Part shown: piece by piece, positions 8,469 to 20,918 of the stretch
How the letters are laid out: every line of letters begins with the position of its first letter
Position numbering within the stretch: position 1 is the first letter of the stretch
NCBI RefSeq assembly: GCF_028369135.1
Contig: NZ_JAPWHW010000010.1
Location: 112,420-176,419, forward strand
Reading direction: 5' to 3'
Length of the DNA stretch: 64,000 nt
Source: Roseovarius sp. ZX-A-9
Lineage (GTDB): Bacteria > Pseudomonadota > Alphaproteobacteria > Rhodobacterales > Rhodobacteraceae
The notes under the pieces: model-generated
The model's database searches: none
Told to the model about the DNA's origin: nothing
The model's input: only the letters and a program-made list of their open reading frames with translations
Position numbers and translations under genes: made by a program

Positions 8469-9122
8469 ATGTTTGCGGTTCTGAAAACCGGCGGCAAGCA
8501 GTACAAGGTCCAGTCGGGCGATTTGCTGCGTGTCGAGAAGCTGGCGGCTGATGCCGGCGAAAAGGTGCAATTCAACGAGATTCTGATGCTGGGTGGCGAT
8601 GCCCCCGTGATCGGTGCTCCCCTGGTCGACGGCGCTGCCGTTCAGGCCGAGGTGATTGACCAGGTCAAGGGTGACAAGGTCATCCACTTCGTCAAGCGCC
8701 GCCGTAAGCATGGCAGCCAGCGTACAAAGGGCCACCGCCAGCAACTGACGCTGGTGCGTGTGTTGGAAATTCTCGAAAAAGGCGCGGACAAGTCCGGCGT
8801 CAAAGCGGCGATCGGCGCAGGCTCTGCTCCCGCAGCGGCTGCGGCACCTGCCAAGAAGGCAGCCCCCGCCAAGAAAGCAGACAAGGCCGAAGCGCCCAAG
8901 AAAGCTGCAAAAGCTGACGCTGCTGGCGATGATCTGAAACAGCTGTCGGGCGTTGGCCCCGCGCTGGAGAAGAAGCTGCACGAAAACGGCGTGACCTCCT
9001 TTGCCCAGATCGCGGCATGGACGGATGCGGACGTTGCTGATATGGACGAGAAACTGTCGTTCAAAGGCCGGATCGAGCGTGAAGGCTGGATCGAACAGGC
9101 CAAAGAATTGATCAAAGGCTAA
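8469..9122 (+). CDS. rplU: Ribosomal protein L21 with a C-terminal helix-hairpin-helix extension
   Basis: Residues 1-103 are a normal bacterial L21 (starts [14 protein letters not shown], contains [16 protein letters not shown]). About 45 Ala/Lys/Pro-rich residues follow, then a compact domain (about residues 155-217) with [15 protein letters not shown], a helix-hairpin-helix signature used for binding nucleic acid. The total of 217 residues is twice the usual 103. It is followed by rpmA after 11 bases. L21 binds 23S rRNA in the large subunit; the tail may make extra contacts with RNA or DNA, which is inference. Long L21 forms occur in Rhodobacteraceae. Confidence 0.95.
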   Translation: MFAVLKTGGKQYKVQSGDLLRVEKLAADAGEKVQFNEILMLGGDAPVIGAPLVDGAAVQAEVIDQVKGDKVIHFVKRRRKHGSQRTKGHRQQLTLVRVLEILEKGADKSGVKAAIGAGSAPAAAAAPAKKAAPAKKADKAEAPKKAAKADAAGDDLKQLSGVGPALEKKLHENGVTSFAQIAAWTDADVADMDEKLSFKGRIEREGWIEQAKELIKG

Positions 9123-9133
9123 GGAGAGACCAA

Positions 9134-9403
9134 ATGGCACATAAAAAAGCAGGCGGTTCATCCCGCAACGGTCGCGACTCTGCAGGCCGTCGCCTTGGCG
9201 TCAAGAAATACGGCGGCGAAGCCGTAATTCCCGGCAATATCATCATGCGTCAGCGCGGCACCAAGATGTGGCCGGGCGAGGGCGTGGGCATGGGCCGCGA
9301 CCACACGATCTTTGCCACCGTCGAGGGCAACGTGACCTTCCGCAAGGGTCTGAAGGGTCGTACCTTCATTTCGGTCGCGCCAATCGCAGAGGCCGCTGAA
9401 TAG
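9134..9403 (+). CDS. rpmA: 50S ribosomal protein L27
   Basis: The 89-residue protein starts [20 protein letters not shown], the diagnostic L27 N-terminus that reaches toward the peptidyl transferase centre. No cleavable N-terminal extension of the Firmicutes type is present. It has a GGAGA ribosome-binding site and forms an operon with rplU, closed by a strong terminator. Confidence 0.97.
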   Translation: MAHKKAGGSSRNGRDSAGRRLGVKKYGGEAVIPGNIIMRQRGTKMWPGEGVGMGRDHTIFATVEGNVTFRKGLKGRTFISVAPIAEAAE

Positions 9404-9432
9404 CCGGATCTGGACAGGTTCTGAAAAAAACC

Positions 9433-9466
9433 AGGGGATCGGCACACTGGCCGGTCCCCTTTTTCT
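9433..9466 (+). terminator. Terminator of rplU-rpmA
   Basis: A stem of AGGGGATCGG pairing with CCGGTCCCCT (one G-T pair) around a short loop is followed at once by TTTTTCTTT. It lies 30 bases after the rpmA stop codon. Confidence 0.9.
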
Positions 9467-9544
9467 TTACCCAAAAGGAACCGGGGTCGGCCCATAGTCA
9501 GCGCCGCAGGCGTGTGATCTGACAAGATTGAGTGGACCATTGTA

Positions 9545-9933
9545 ATGTTTGTCACCGGGAATGATCTGCTTGATCCGGGTTCCGCCTTGGGGAGGCGATC
9601 AGCGACGGGCGCGCGGTTCGGGATGCGCGCGGCGCCAGATGGGTCTCTGGCCGGGTTGATGATGCACCCGCTGAATCTGATGGCCTGGGCGATGATTTTC
9701 TCTGGTTTTCCCAATTTCGTGACACCTGGTACCCCGGCCTTGCAGGCGACGGCGGCGATCGCCATCTGCCTTCTATCGCTCCAGGTCATGTTGCACCCGA
9801 TCTGGACGCTGGCCGGGGACCGGATCGCGCGGACCGTCGCTGGCAGCACTGCGAAAAAAATCTGATGTGGACCCTCGCAGCGCTCACGGTGCTGTCGGTT
9901 CTCTTTGTGCTCTTTGGAGGAGAAAGCGCATGA
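9545..9933 (+). pseudogene. Remnant of a LysE-family exporter, C-terminal half, frameshifted
   Basis: The first frame (9545-9865) contains [20 protein letters not shown], which resembles the central helix of LysE/RhtB amino-acid exporters, and two further hydrophobic segments. It stops at a run of seven A at 9854-9860. Adding one base there joins it to a second frame that encodes [20 protein letters not shown], the expected last helix, and ends at 9933. The N-terminal half of the family (about 100 residues) is missing because the rpmA terminator lies directly upstream. It is therefore read as a decayed gene. Its last stop codon overlaps the next start codon. Confidence 0.55.
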
Positions 9934-10469
9934 TGCTTGAGAAGGTAAACAATCAACCGGCAATCGAGACCGCCCGGTTTGATCTTCGGCCCGTCCGCCC
10001 GTCGGATGCGGGGCTGATCGAGATGTATATTTCGGATCTTCGGGTGGCGCGCAACACCTCGTCGATCCCGCATCCCCTGCCGCCCGGGCTGGTCGAGGCG
10101 TATATCGACCGTGTCAGCGCCGCAGACCGGGTGGAGGATGCCTGGGTGATGGACGGCACGCGGATGGGCGGCGGCGAGGTCATGGGAGTGATCAGCCTGA
10201 CGCGGATCGATGTGGGGCAGTCCGAAATCGGCTATTGGGTCGCACCCGCGTTCTGGAATTCGGGCATCGCGTCCGAATCTGTGGCAGCGCTTGTCGCGGC
10301 CAATCCACATAACTGCCGCACGATCTTTGCCACCGTGCACCAGGGCAACGCGGCCTCCGCGCGGGTGCTGACCAATAGCGGGTTCTGCTATCTGGGCGAT
10401 GCCGAGACCTATTCGGTCGCGCAGGGCGCCAAGGTGCCCACATGGACCTATAGCCGCAAACAGGATTGA
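9930..10469 (+). CDS. GNAT-family N-acetyltransferase (RimJ-like)
   Basis: The 179-residue protein has the GNAT fold pattern: an [15 protein letters not shown] start, [18 protein letters not shown] as the acetyl-CoA-binding region and [17 protein letters not shown] as the late conserved helix and strand. This resembles acetyltransferases acting on N-termini of ribosomal proteins or on small amines; the substrate is unknown. GGAGGAG seven bases before the ATG at 9930 supports the start. Confidence 0.85.
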   Translation: MMLEKVNNQPAIETARFDLRPVRPSDAGLIEMYISDLRVARNTSSIPHPLPPGLVEAYIDRVSAADRVEDAWVMDGTRMGGGEVMGVISLTRIDVGQSEIGYWVAPAFWNSGIASESVAALVAANPHNCRTIFATVHQGNAASARVLTNSGFCYLGDAETYSVAQGAKVPTWTYSRKQD

Positions 10470-10491
10470 GAATTCCGCCGTCCCCGCGTAA

Positions 10492-12770
<2,279 letters not shown>

Positions 12771-12821
12771 CGCCGCGCTGCTAAACTCTACCACCGGATC
12801 ATTGTTCAGGGACGTGCCGCG

Positions 12822-14087
<1,266 letters not shown>

Positions 14088-14099
14088 CGTTACGCGCGC

Positions 14100-14711
14100 C
14101 TAGAATTGCAGCCTGACCGAATGCGCTGATCGCTCGACCGCGAGGTTGCGTCGCAGCTTTGACAGCACCTCTGGCAACAGGGCGAACTGAACCCGTGCTG
14201 CCGACAGATCGCCCGGCGCGCGGTGCTGCGTCAGAATGTGCCAATGATCGTCTTCAGCGTTCAGCCGTTCGCCGCGGGCTGTCAGGGTGATTTCTTCGGG
14301 CGCGCCGCCGATGGTGATCTGCCCGCCATGGGGCAGGGCGACCTCAAGGCACATCAGGGCCAGGAATGCCGCCTGCGCAAGGGGCCGGCCGAGCGCGCCC
14401 TGTATCTGCCAATCCACCGCGATGTTGCCGGTGAATACATCGCCGAGGATTGCAGTGATATCGGCTTGGTTCATCATCTGGCCATCGCTGGACAGGCCAA
14501 ACGCAACCCGGAAGAAACGCAGGCGCGCATTGGCGTGATCCGCGCTGGATTGCAGCAGGTGCATTTCCGGCCCGTTCGGGGCGCCGGTCAGGGTCAGCAA
14601 TTCGAGCCCGTTCGAGATGGCACCTACGGGGTTGATCAGATCGTGACAGATCCGCGACCCTACCAGAGCCGCCAGATTGCGGTTAAGCTGCGGATTACCT
14701 TGTGCGTCCAT
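14100..14711 (-). CDS. chpT: Histidine phosphotransferase ChpT
   Basis: The 203-residue protein has the H-box GSRICHDLINPVGAISNGLE with the phosphoacceptor His at residue 23, followed by a degenerate ATPase-like domain. In Alphaproteobacteria ChpT passes phosphate from CckA to CtrA and controls cell cycle, motility or gene-transfer agents. The ATG at 14711 is preceded by AGAGG at a proper distance; an upstream ATG at 14822 would run through the promoter of the divergent gene. It converges with proA, 12 bases apart. Confidence 0.85.
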   Translation of the reverse strand: MDAQGNPQLNRNLAALVGSRICHDLINPVGAISNGLELLTLTGAPNGPEMHLLQSSADHANARLRFFRVAFGLSSDGQMMNQADITAILGDVFTGNIAVDWQIQGALGRPLAQAAFLALMCLEVALPHGGQITIGGAPEEITLTARGERLNAEDDHWHILTQHRAPGDLSAARVQFALLPEVLSKLRRNLAVERSAHSVRLQF

Positions 14712-14738
14712 CACGCGCCCTCTTGCAGGATTTGACCG

Positions 14739-14921
14739 ATGCCAGACATGTCTGCCTTTCTCGAACCCGGGATGCGGGTAGAACATCCGGGCCAGCCCGA
14801 CTGGGGCATCGGCCAGATCCAAAGCTGTATCGCGGGCAAGGTCACTGTTAATTTCCCCAACGCTGGCAAGGTGGTCATCGACGCGACGCGGGTCGAGCTG
14901 CGGCCCGTCCTTGATCCATGA
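14739..14921 (+). CDS. DUF3553 family small protein
   Basis: The 60-residue protein (LEPGMRVEHPGQPDWGIGQ, VTVNFPNAGKVVI) matches the small DUF3553 family, which resembles the Tudor/CarD-like beta-barrel found in nucleic-acid helicase partners. Function unknown. It is divergent from chpT with only 27 bases between the starts, so their promoters overlap each other's coding start. Confidence 0.78.
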   Translation: MPDMSAFLEPGMRVEHPGQPDWGIGQIQSCIAGKVTVNFPNAGKVVIDATRVELRPVLDP

Positions 14922-14927
14922 ACTTGG

Positions 14928-14953
14928 TTACCAAAAGCTTAACACAACCTTTA
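14928..14953. promoter_or_regulatory. Candidate CtrA binding sites
   Basis: TTAC, seven bases, TTAA, seven bases, TTTA gives two overlapping near-matches to the CtrA consensus TTAA-N7-TTAA. They lie 82 bases before olsB and a few bases past the DUF3553 stop codon. The spacing is exact, but one base differs in each outer half-site. Confidence 0.35.
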
Positions 14954-15034
14954 CGGGCGTAAAGTGCTGCCGACTTGCTCTGTTGCCAACCTGCCGGTGC
15001 GACCCTAAAAGCGGGCAAAGGACGGCAGAGGCAG

Positions 15035-15817
15035 ATGCAAGCAGACGGACCACCGCATTTCGAGGTCAAACTGGCCGAAACCGATGCCGAGCGCCGTGCG
15101 GCACAACGGCTGCGTTATCGCGTGTTCATTCAGGAACTGGGCGGCACCGGGCCGATGGTCGATCACGAGGCGGGGCTGGAGCAGGACCGCTTTGACGCCT
15201 ATTTCGATCACCTGATCCTGACCGATGCGACGCTGGACTGCCCGCCAGAAGACCGGGTCATCGGTGTTTACCGCCTGCTGCGGGATGATCAGGCGCGGAT
15301 CGCCGGGCAGTTCTATTCCGAGGACGAGTACGATCTGACGCCGCTGCGCAATTCCGGGCGGCGGCTGTTGGAGCTGGGGCGCTCCTGCGTCGATCCCCGC
15401 TATCGCGGTGGCGAAGCGATGTATCATCTGTGGCAGGGGCTGGCAAAATATGTCGCCGATCACGGGATCGAAGTGCTCTTTGGTGTTGCCAGCTTTCATG
15501 GCACGGATATCGAGGCGCTGGCGCAGCCCTTGTCGCTGTTGCATCACCGGCATCTGGCGCCCGAGGCCCTGCGCGCCCGTGCGCAGCCAGCGCATTTTCA
15601 GTGCATGAACCTGGTGCCGCTGGACGAGATTGACCGGCTGGCGGCGATGCTGCAGGTGCCGGCATTGATCAAGGCCTATTTGCGGCTGGGCGGCTATGTC
15701 GGGGAAGGGGCGTTTGTGGATCAGGCATTCAACACCACCGATGTCTGCCTGATCATGGATACCGCCAACCTGAATCAGAAGCGCAAAGGTATCTATAGCC
15801 GGGGGCTTGGGGCGTGA
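15035..15817 (+). CDS. olsB: L-ornithine N(alpha)-acyltransferase OlsB
   Basis: The 260-residue protein has the GNAT-like core of OlsB (AAQRLRYRVFIQELGG near the start; LELGRSCVDPRYRGG in the middle). It transfers a 3-hydroxyacyl chain from acyl-ACP to ornithine, the first step of ornithine lipid synthesis. The ATG at 15035 follows GCAGAGGCAG; upstream in-frame ATGs lack a ribosome-binding site. Its TGA overlaps the GTG start of olsA. Confidence 0.9.
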   Translation: MQADGPPHFEVKLAETDAERRAAQRLRYRVFIQELGGTGPMVDHEAGLEQDRFDAYFDHLILTDATLDCPPEDRVIGVYRLLRDDQARIAGQFYSEDEYDLTPLRNSGRRLLELGRSCVDPRYRGGEAMYHLWQGLAKYVADHGIEVLFGVASFHGTDIEALAQPLSLLHHRHLAPEALRARAQPAHFQCMNLVPLDEIDRLAAMLQVPALIKAYLRLGGYVGEGAFVDQAFNTTDVCLIMDTANLNQKRKGIYSRGLGA

Positions 15818-16647
15818 GTTTCACATGGGCGCCCGATGATGAGCCGCCCCCGGTCCGCATCTCTGCCTTTGGCTGGATTCTGGCCGCGCTGCGTGCCTCT
15901 TTGCTGATCGTGTTGCTGCTGTCGGGGCTGGCCCTGCTGCTGATCCTCCGCCTGATCGAGCGACCGCTCTGCGGTCCACGGCGCCCGGTAACGCCTTACA
16001 TCACTCAGGCGGTGTGCCGGATGACCTTTGTTATTCTGCAGATGCGCTACCGGGCCGAAGGCCAGCCAATGACAGAACGCGGTGCGGTGGTTGCCAACCA
16101 CGCGTCATGGCTTGATATTTTCACGCTCAATGCGCGCAAGCGTATCTATTTCGTCTCGAAATCCGAAGTCGCCGGGTGGCCGGGGATCGGGATGTTGGCA
16201 CGCTCTGTCGGGACCGTGTTCATCACCCGCGACCGTAGCCAGGCGCGGGCGCAGACGGCGCTCTTTGAAGAGCGGTTGCTGGCGGGGCACAAGCTTCTGT
16301 TTTTTCCCGAGGGCACATCGACGGATGGAATGCGCGTTTTGCCATTCAAATCAACGCTATTTGCAGCGTTTTTGACACCAGCCCTGCGCGATGAACTGCA
16401 TGTGCAGGCGGTAACGGTGATCTATACCGCGCCGCCCGGACAGGATGCGCGGTTCTATGGCTGGTGGGGAGATATGGATTTTGGCACACATATGCTGAAA
16501 GTGCTGTCGACCTGGCGCCAAGGCTCGGTACGGGTGGTTTTCCATCCCCCCGTGCGTGCCGCCGATTTCGCTGACCGCAAGGCCTTGGCGAGATATCTGG
16601 AGGTGCAGGTGCGCGGCGCGATGCCGCCCGAGAGGCAGCGGCTGTGA
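15814..16647 (+). CDS. olsA: Lyso-ornithine lipid O-acyltransferase OlsA
   Basis: The 277-residue protein of the PlsC acyltransferase family has one N-terminal membrane segment (about 24-46), the catalytic HX4D motif (H96-D101, NHASWLD) and FPEGTS near 164-169. It acylates lyso-ornithine lipid in the second step. The start is GTG, coupled to olsB as GTGA, which supports this substrate over phosphatidate synthesis. Confidence 0.88.
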   Translation: MSFTWAPDDEPPPVRISAFGWILAALRASLLIVLLLSGLALLLILRLIERPLCGPRRPVTPYITQAVCRMTFVILQMRYRAEGQPMTERGAVVANHASWLDIFTLNARKRIYFVSKSEVAGWPGIGMLARSVGTVFITRDRSQARAQTALFEERLLAGHKLLFFPEGTSTDGMRVLPFKSTLFAAFLTPALRDELHVQAVTVIYTAPPGQDARFYGWWGDMDFGTHMLKVLSTWRQGSVRVVFHPPVRAADFADRKALARYLEVQVRGAMPPERQRL

Positions 16648-16655
16648 TGCGGGCC

Positions 16656-17276
16656 TCAGCCCATCGCGGCGATCAGTGACCCCAGTGCTGCCACCGGATC
16701 GTCGGTGCGCCAGATTTCGTCACCGATACCAAAGAAATCGGTGATTGCCGCGATTTCGGCGATGCGCTCGGCGTCCAGCGCGCCTTCGGCGACCACCGGC
16801 AATTCGATCACCTCGCTCCACCAGGCCAGAAGCTCGGTTTCGACCTGTGCGCCGTCGTCAAGCAGGCTCGGGCCGATCGGTCCGAAACTGATGTAGTCGG
16901 CGCCGGCCTCACCCGCGCTCAGACCGTCATGGCGCGACTGGCCACACCAGGCACCGACGATGGCATCGGGCCCCAGCGTCTTGCGTGCCTTGCGCACAGA
17001 GCGTGCGGCGTCTGTCAGGTGTACACCGTCGAGGCCCAGCCGTTCGACCAGCGCGATATGGTTGCTGATCACCAGCGCCACATCGCGGGCATGGGTGATT
17101 TCGCGGCAAGCATCGGCGGCGCGGGCGACATCGTCTTCGTCGCGGGTCGACAAGTCCAGCCGTACGCAGGCGATGGGATGTGCATCCAGTACGGCGGCCA
17201 ACTGGTTGCCGAAACTGCTCAACTCGATCTCGGGCGGGGTGATGAGATAAATCTGTGGTTGCTCGGTCTCGGACAT
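16656..17276 (-). CDS. Thiamine phosphate synthase (ThiE/TenI family)
   Basis: The 206-residue TIM-barrel protein has LGLDGVHLTD and GADYISFGPIGPS, typical of ThiE/TenI proteins, and VGAWCGQSRHDG in place of the usual GxSxH loop. It should couple the pyrimidine and thiazole phosphates of thiamine, or act as the TenI aromatase. No other thi genes are near. The start at 17276 (MSETEQPQIYLIT) gives a family-like N-terminus. Confidence 0.78.
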   Translation of the reverse strand: MSETEQPQIYLITPPEIELSSFGNQLAAVLDAHPIACVRLDLSTRDEDDVARAADACREITHARDVALVISNHIALVERLGLDGVHLTDAARSVRKARKTLGPDAIVGAWCGQSRHDGLSAGEAGADYISFGPIGPSLLDDGAQVETELLAWWSEVIELPVVAEGALDAERIAEIAAITDFFGIGDEIWRTDDPVAALGSLIAAMG

Positions 17277-17354
17277 ATCGGGACGCTCCTCGGGGTCTTT
17301 GGGGCTGCTATAGCGCGGAATATCCGCCAGCGCCATGCCCCTAGGGCGGCGGGG

Positions 17355-17402
17355 AGCAGAGGATTTCATGCCTTTGGCGGGAGTATTTGACCCAAGAAGA
17401 AG
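17355..17402. repeat. Rhodobacteraceae-type intergenic element
   Basis: GCCTTTGGCGGGAGTATTTG followed by an AAGAAGAAGG tail resembles a short element that I recall as common between genes in this family (CCTCCGGCGGGAGTATTT and an A/G-rich tail). Only this clear copy is seen in the window, so the assignment rests on memory of other genomes. Confidence 0.3.
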
Positions 17403-17467
17403 GCCGAAGGGCTTTAATGGTCGCAAGCCATGGCGTATCAGCGCGCAAACGCCGCGAGGAGAGAGTG

Positions 17468-18214
17468 ATGCCGACCGACAGACCGCAACCGGATTTCGTG
17501 CTGGTGCGCCCGCAGATGGGCGAAAACATCGGTGCGGCGGCGCGTGCGATGTGGAATTTCGGACTGGACCGGATGCGGATCGTCGCGCCGCGCGATGGTT
17601 GGCCGAACCCGGCGGCGGGGGCGATGGCCAGCGGCGCGGGGCGGCTGCTGGACGAGGCGATGCTGGTCGATACATTGCCCGAAGCGGTGAGCGATGCGCA
17701 TTTCGTCTTTGCCACCACGGCGCGCAGCCGCGACATGACCAAGCCGGTCATGAGCCCCGAGCGCGCCATGCAGCTGACGGCCGAAAAGATCGCGGACGGT
17801 CAGCGGGTCGCGGTGCTCTTCGGGCCAGAGCGGGCCGGGCTGGAAAACGCCGATGTGGCGCTTGCGAACGCAATCATATCGGTGCCGGTGAACCCCGAAT
17901 TTGCCAGCCTCAACCTGGCGCAATGCGTGTTGCTGACCGCCTATGAATGGCGCCGCGCCAGCGAAGAGGTGCAGGCCGAGACGGTCGAGATGTCCGACAC
18001 CGAATGGGCCAACCAGCGCGATATCGAGGCCCTGGCCGCTCATTACGATGCGCGGATGGACGAGGCCGGTTTTTTCTTTCCCGAGCACAAGGCCGAGAGC
18101 ATGCGCCAGACGCTGCGCAATTTCTGGTCGCGGATGCCGCTGACGACCGCCGATACGCGGCTGTTGCACGGTATCCTGCGGCAGATGGTCCGCTGGAAGG
18201 ATCGCGGGGGCTAA
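17468..18214 (+). CDS. trmJ: tRNA 2'-O-methyltransferase TrmJ-like (SpoU/TrmH family)
   Basis: The 248-residue protein is a SPOUT methyltransferase: VRPQMGENIGAAARAMWNFG near the N-terminus, LFGPERAGLENADV and VPVNPEFASLNLAQ as the knotted SAM site. This pattern matches TrmJ, which methylates residue 32 of several tRNAs. A GAGGAGAGAG site precedes the ATG at 17468. Confidence 0.88.
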   Translation: MPTDRPQPDFVLVRPQMGENIGAAARAMWNFGLDRMRIVAPRDGWPNPAAGAMASGAGRLLDEAMLVDTLPEAVSDAHFVFATTARSRDMTKPVMSPERAMQLTAEKIADGQRVAVLFGPERAGLENADVALANAIISVPVNPEFASLNLAQCVLLTAYEWRRASEEVQAETVEMSDTEWANQRDIEALAAHYDARMDEAGFFFPEHKAESMRQTLRNFWSRMPLTTADTRLLHGILRQMVRWKDRGG

Positions 18215-18291
18215 GCCCGCTTGAAGAGGTGGCAGGGGCACACTAGTCTGCCGGCGAAAAAGGCCCCGAAACAGGCAAGGAGCGGCCCCCT

Positions 18292-19437
18292 ATGAGCCAG
18301 AAACGAAAGCTTTTCGAAGAGGTGGGCGAGACCCCGTCACAACGCGAGGTTACGGGCCCGAAAGGTGGCATGATCGACAGCGGGCGCGGTGGTGCGCGGC
18401 GCGCGATCCGGTTGTGGCTGTTCGTGCTTTTTGCGCTGGTGGTTCTGATGATCGCGGTGGGCGGGCTGACACGGCTGACCGATAGCGGCTTGTCGATCAC
18501 TGAATGGCGGCCAGTGAGCGGCGCGCTGCCGCCGATGTCCCACGCCGACTGGCAATCGGAGTTCGAAAAATACCAGCAGATCCCGCAATTCCAGATCGAG
18601 AACAAGGGCATGACCCTGGCGGAGTTCCAGTTCATCTACTGGTGGGAATGGGGTCACCGGCAACTGGGCCGGGTGATCGGACTGGTCTGGGCATTGGGTT
18701 TTGCAGGCTTTCTGGTGGCGCGCAAGATCCCCGTCGGCTGGACCTGGCGGCTGTTGTTGCTGGGGGCACTGGGCGGGGCGCAGGGCGCGATCGGCTGGTG
18801 GATGGTCAGCTCTGGCCTGACGGGCGATCGCACGGCGGTGGCGTCTTACCGGCTGGCGGTGCATCTGGGGCTGGCCTTCGTGATCCTCGGCTTCATCGCC
18901 TGGTACGCGATGCTGCTGGCGCGGCCCGAGCGCGAGTTGATGCAGGCACGGCGCGGTCACGAGGCCAAGCTGTTCAGCCTGTCTACAGGCTGGATGCATT
19001 TTGCGTTTCTGCAAATCCTGATCGGCGCGTTGGTGGCCGGGATCGACGCGGGCCGGTCCTATACCGACTGGCCGCTGATGGGGGGCAGTCTGGTCCCGCC
19101 GCAGATGCTGGTGATCGAGCCGTGGTGGCGCAATTTCTTCGAGAATCCTGCAACAGTGCAATTCATCCACCGGATGACCGGTTATCTGCTGCTGGTATTT
19201 GCGGTGATGGTCTGGCTGCGCGGGCGGCGCAGCGCCAACCGGGCAACGCGGGCGGCCTTCAACGCGGCCTTTATCGCGTTGCTGGCGCAGATCGGCATGG
19301 GCATATTCACCATCGTGACCGCCGCGCCTTGGCAGGTTGCTATCGTGCATCAGCTGATGGCCGTGGTGCTGTGGGTGATGATCTTGCGGGCAAGGTTCCA
19401 CAGCCGTTACCCGCTGCCCCAATCGGTAAGAGGATGA
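18292..19437 (+). CDS. ctaA: Heme A synthase CtaA
   Basis: The 381-residue membrane protein has eight likely transmembrane helices and conserved heme-ligand histidines in WEWGHRQLGR and VQFIHRMTGY. It oxidises heme O to heme A for aa3-type cytochrome oxidase. GGLTRLTDSGLSITEWRP is diagnostic. Its stop codon overlaps the first possible ATG of the carboxypeptidase gene. Confidence 0.95.
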   Translation: MSQKRKLFEEVGETPSQREVTGPKGGMIDSGRGGARRAIRLWLFVLFALVVLMIAVGGLTRLTDSGLSITEWRPVSGALPPMSHADWQSEFEKYQQIPQFQIENKGMTLAEFQFIYWWEWGHRQLGRVIGLVWALGFAGFLVARKIPVGWTWRLLLLGALGGAQGAIGWWMVSSGLTGDRTAVASYRLAVHLGLAFVILGFIAWYAMLLARPERELMQARRGHEAKLFSLSTGWMHFAFLQILIGALVAGIDAGRSYTDWPLMGGSLVPPQMLVIEPWWRNFFENPATVQFIHRMTGYLLLVFAVMVWLRGRRSANRATRAAFNAAFIALLAQIGMGIFTIVTAAPWQVAIVHQLMAVVLWVMILRARFHSRYPLPQSVRG

Positions 19438-19442
19438 GCGCC

Positions 19443-20918
19443 ATGACAGCATTTTCAGACCTGATGGCGTTTCAGCGCGAAACAGAGGCTCTGGCACAGG
19501 TGGCCGGGCGGCTGGGCTGGGATCAGGAAACCATGATGCCGCGCGGAGCTGCCGCGCAGCGAGCCGAGGAAAGCGGTGCGATGCAGTCGGTTCTGCATGC
19601 CCGCCGGATCGATCCGCGCATCGCGGAGTGGCTGGACGCCGCAGAGGCAGAGGCGAGCGACGATGTCAGCCGTGCGCAGCTGCGCCATATCCGGCGCGAC
19701 CATGACCGGGCTGTGCGCGTGCCGGGTGATCTGGCCGCCGCGATCGCGCGGCAGGCCGCATTGGCACAGGGGCAATGGGCCGAGGCCCGCGCGGCGGATG
19801 ACTTTGCCGCCTTCGCGCCGGTTCTGGCCGAGATCGTCGCGCTCAAGCGCGAGGAGGGTGCCGCGCTGGCGGCAGGCGGTGATGTCTACGACGCGCTGCT
19901 GGATGATTACGAACCCGGCGCCAAGGCCGCCGATCTGGATGCCATGTTTGGCGCGTTGCGGCCGGGTCTGGTGGCACTGCGCGAACGGGCACTGGGGCAG
20001 GCGGGGCCAGCGGCGTTGGACAGTCGGTTCGCGCCGAACAAGCAGATGAAACTGGCGCGCAAGCTGGCCAAAACCTTTGGCTATGACATGACGCGCGGGC
20101 GGCTGGACAAGGCGGTGCACCCGTTCTCCTCCGGGTCCGGCAGTGACGTGCGCATCACCACCCGCACATCCGAGAGCGATCCGTTCAACTGCATCTATTC
20201 CACGATCCACGAGGTCGGCCATGCCTGCTATGAGCAGGCGATTGATCCGGCCTATGCGCTGACGCCGCTGGGGCGCGGCGTGTCGATGGGTGTGCATGAA
20301 AGCCAGAGCCGCATCTACGAGAACCAGCTGGGCCGCAGCCGGGCCTTTACCGGATGGTTGTATTCCGAAATGCGCGCTGCGTTCGGGGATTTCGGCGTGG
20401 CCGACGCCGATGCCTTTTACCGCATCGTGAACGCCGTGGAGCGCGGCTTTATCCGGACAGAGGCGGACGAGGTGCAGTACAACCTGCATGTTCTGCTGCG
20501 CTATGATCTGGAGCGCGCGTTGATCGCGGGCGACCTGAATGCGCGCGATCTGGAGGCGGCGTGGAATGACCGCTTTGCGGCGGATTTCGGTTACCCCGTT
20601 GTGCGCCCGTCAGAGGGATGCTTGCAGGATGTGCACTGGTCCGTGGGCCTGTTTGGCTATTTTCCGACCTACTCGCTGGGCAATGTCTATGCGGGATGTC
20701 TGCATGCCGCGCTGCGAGCGGCGGTGCCCGATCTCGATGAGCAGCTGGCGCGTGGCGATCTTGGCCCGGCTACCGGCTGGCTGCGCGAGAATGTCCAGCG
20801 TCACGGTGGCCTGATGTCGCCGCGCGACCTGATCAGCGAGGCCACCGGACAGGCCCCGGATGAGGCTCCGTTGCTGGCCTATCTCGAAGAGAAGTTCGGT
20901 GCGCTCTACCCAACCTGA
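19443..20918 (+). CDS. Carboxypeptidase M32 (Taq carboxypeptidase family)
   Basis: The 491-residue metallocarboxypeptidase has the zinc motif HEVGH near residues 256-260, then GVHESQSR and the late GYFPTYSLGN motif, all typical of family M32. It removes C-terminal residues in the cytoplasm. AGAGGA upstream favours ATG 19443; ATG 19434 (ATGA overlap with ctaA) would add three residues. The family usually has about 490-500 residues, so it is full length. The 3' end overlaps the convergent DoxX-like gene by 13 bases. Confidence 0.92.
   Translation: MTAFSDLMAFQRETEALAQVAGRLGWDQETMMPRGAAAQRAEESGAMQSVLHARRIDPRIAEWLDAAEAEASDDVSRAQLRHIRRDHDRAVRVPGDLAAAIARQAALAQGQWAEARAADDFAAFAPVLAEIVALKREEGAALAAGGDVYDALLDDYEPGAKAADLDAMFGALRPGLVALRERALGQAGPAALDSRFAPNKQMKLARKLAKTFGYDMTRGRLDKAVHPFSSGSGSDVRITTRTSESDPFNCIYSTIHEVGHACYEQAIDPAYALTPLGRGVSMGVHESQSRIYENQLGRSRAFTGWLYSEMRAAFGDFGVADADAFYRIVNAVERGFIRTEADEVQYNLHVLLRYDLERALIAGDLNARDLEAAWNDRFAADFGYPVVRPSEGCLQDVHWSVGLFGYFPTYSLGNVYAGCLHAALRAAVPDLDEQLARGDLGPATGWLRENVQRHGGLMSPRDLISEATGQAPDEAPLLAYLEEKFGALYPT

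Noticed and set aside
18504..19442. N-terminal extension of the M32 carboxypeptidase by about 313 residues
   Set aside because: It reads through ctaA out of frame; the carboxypeptidase family starts at the ATG at 19443 or 19434.
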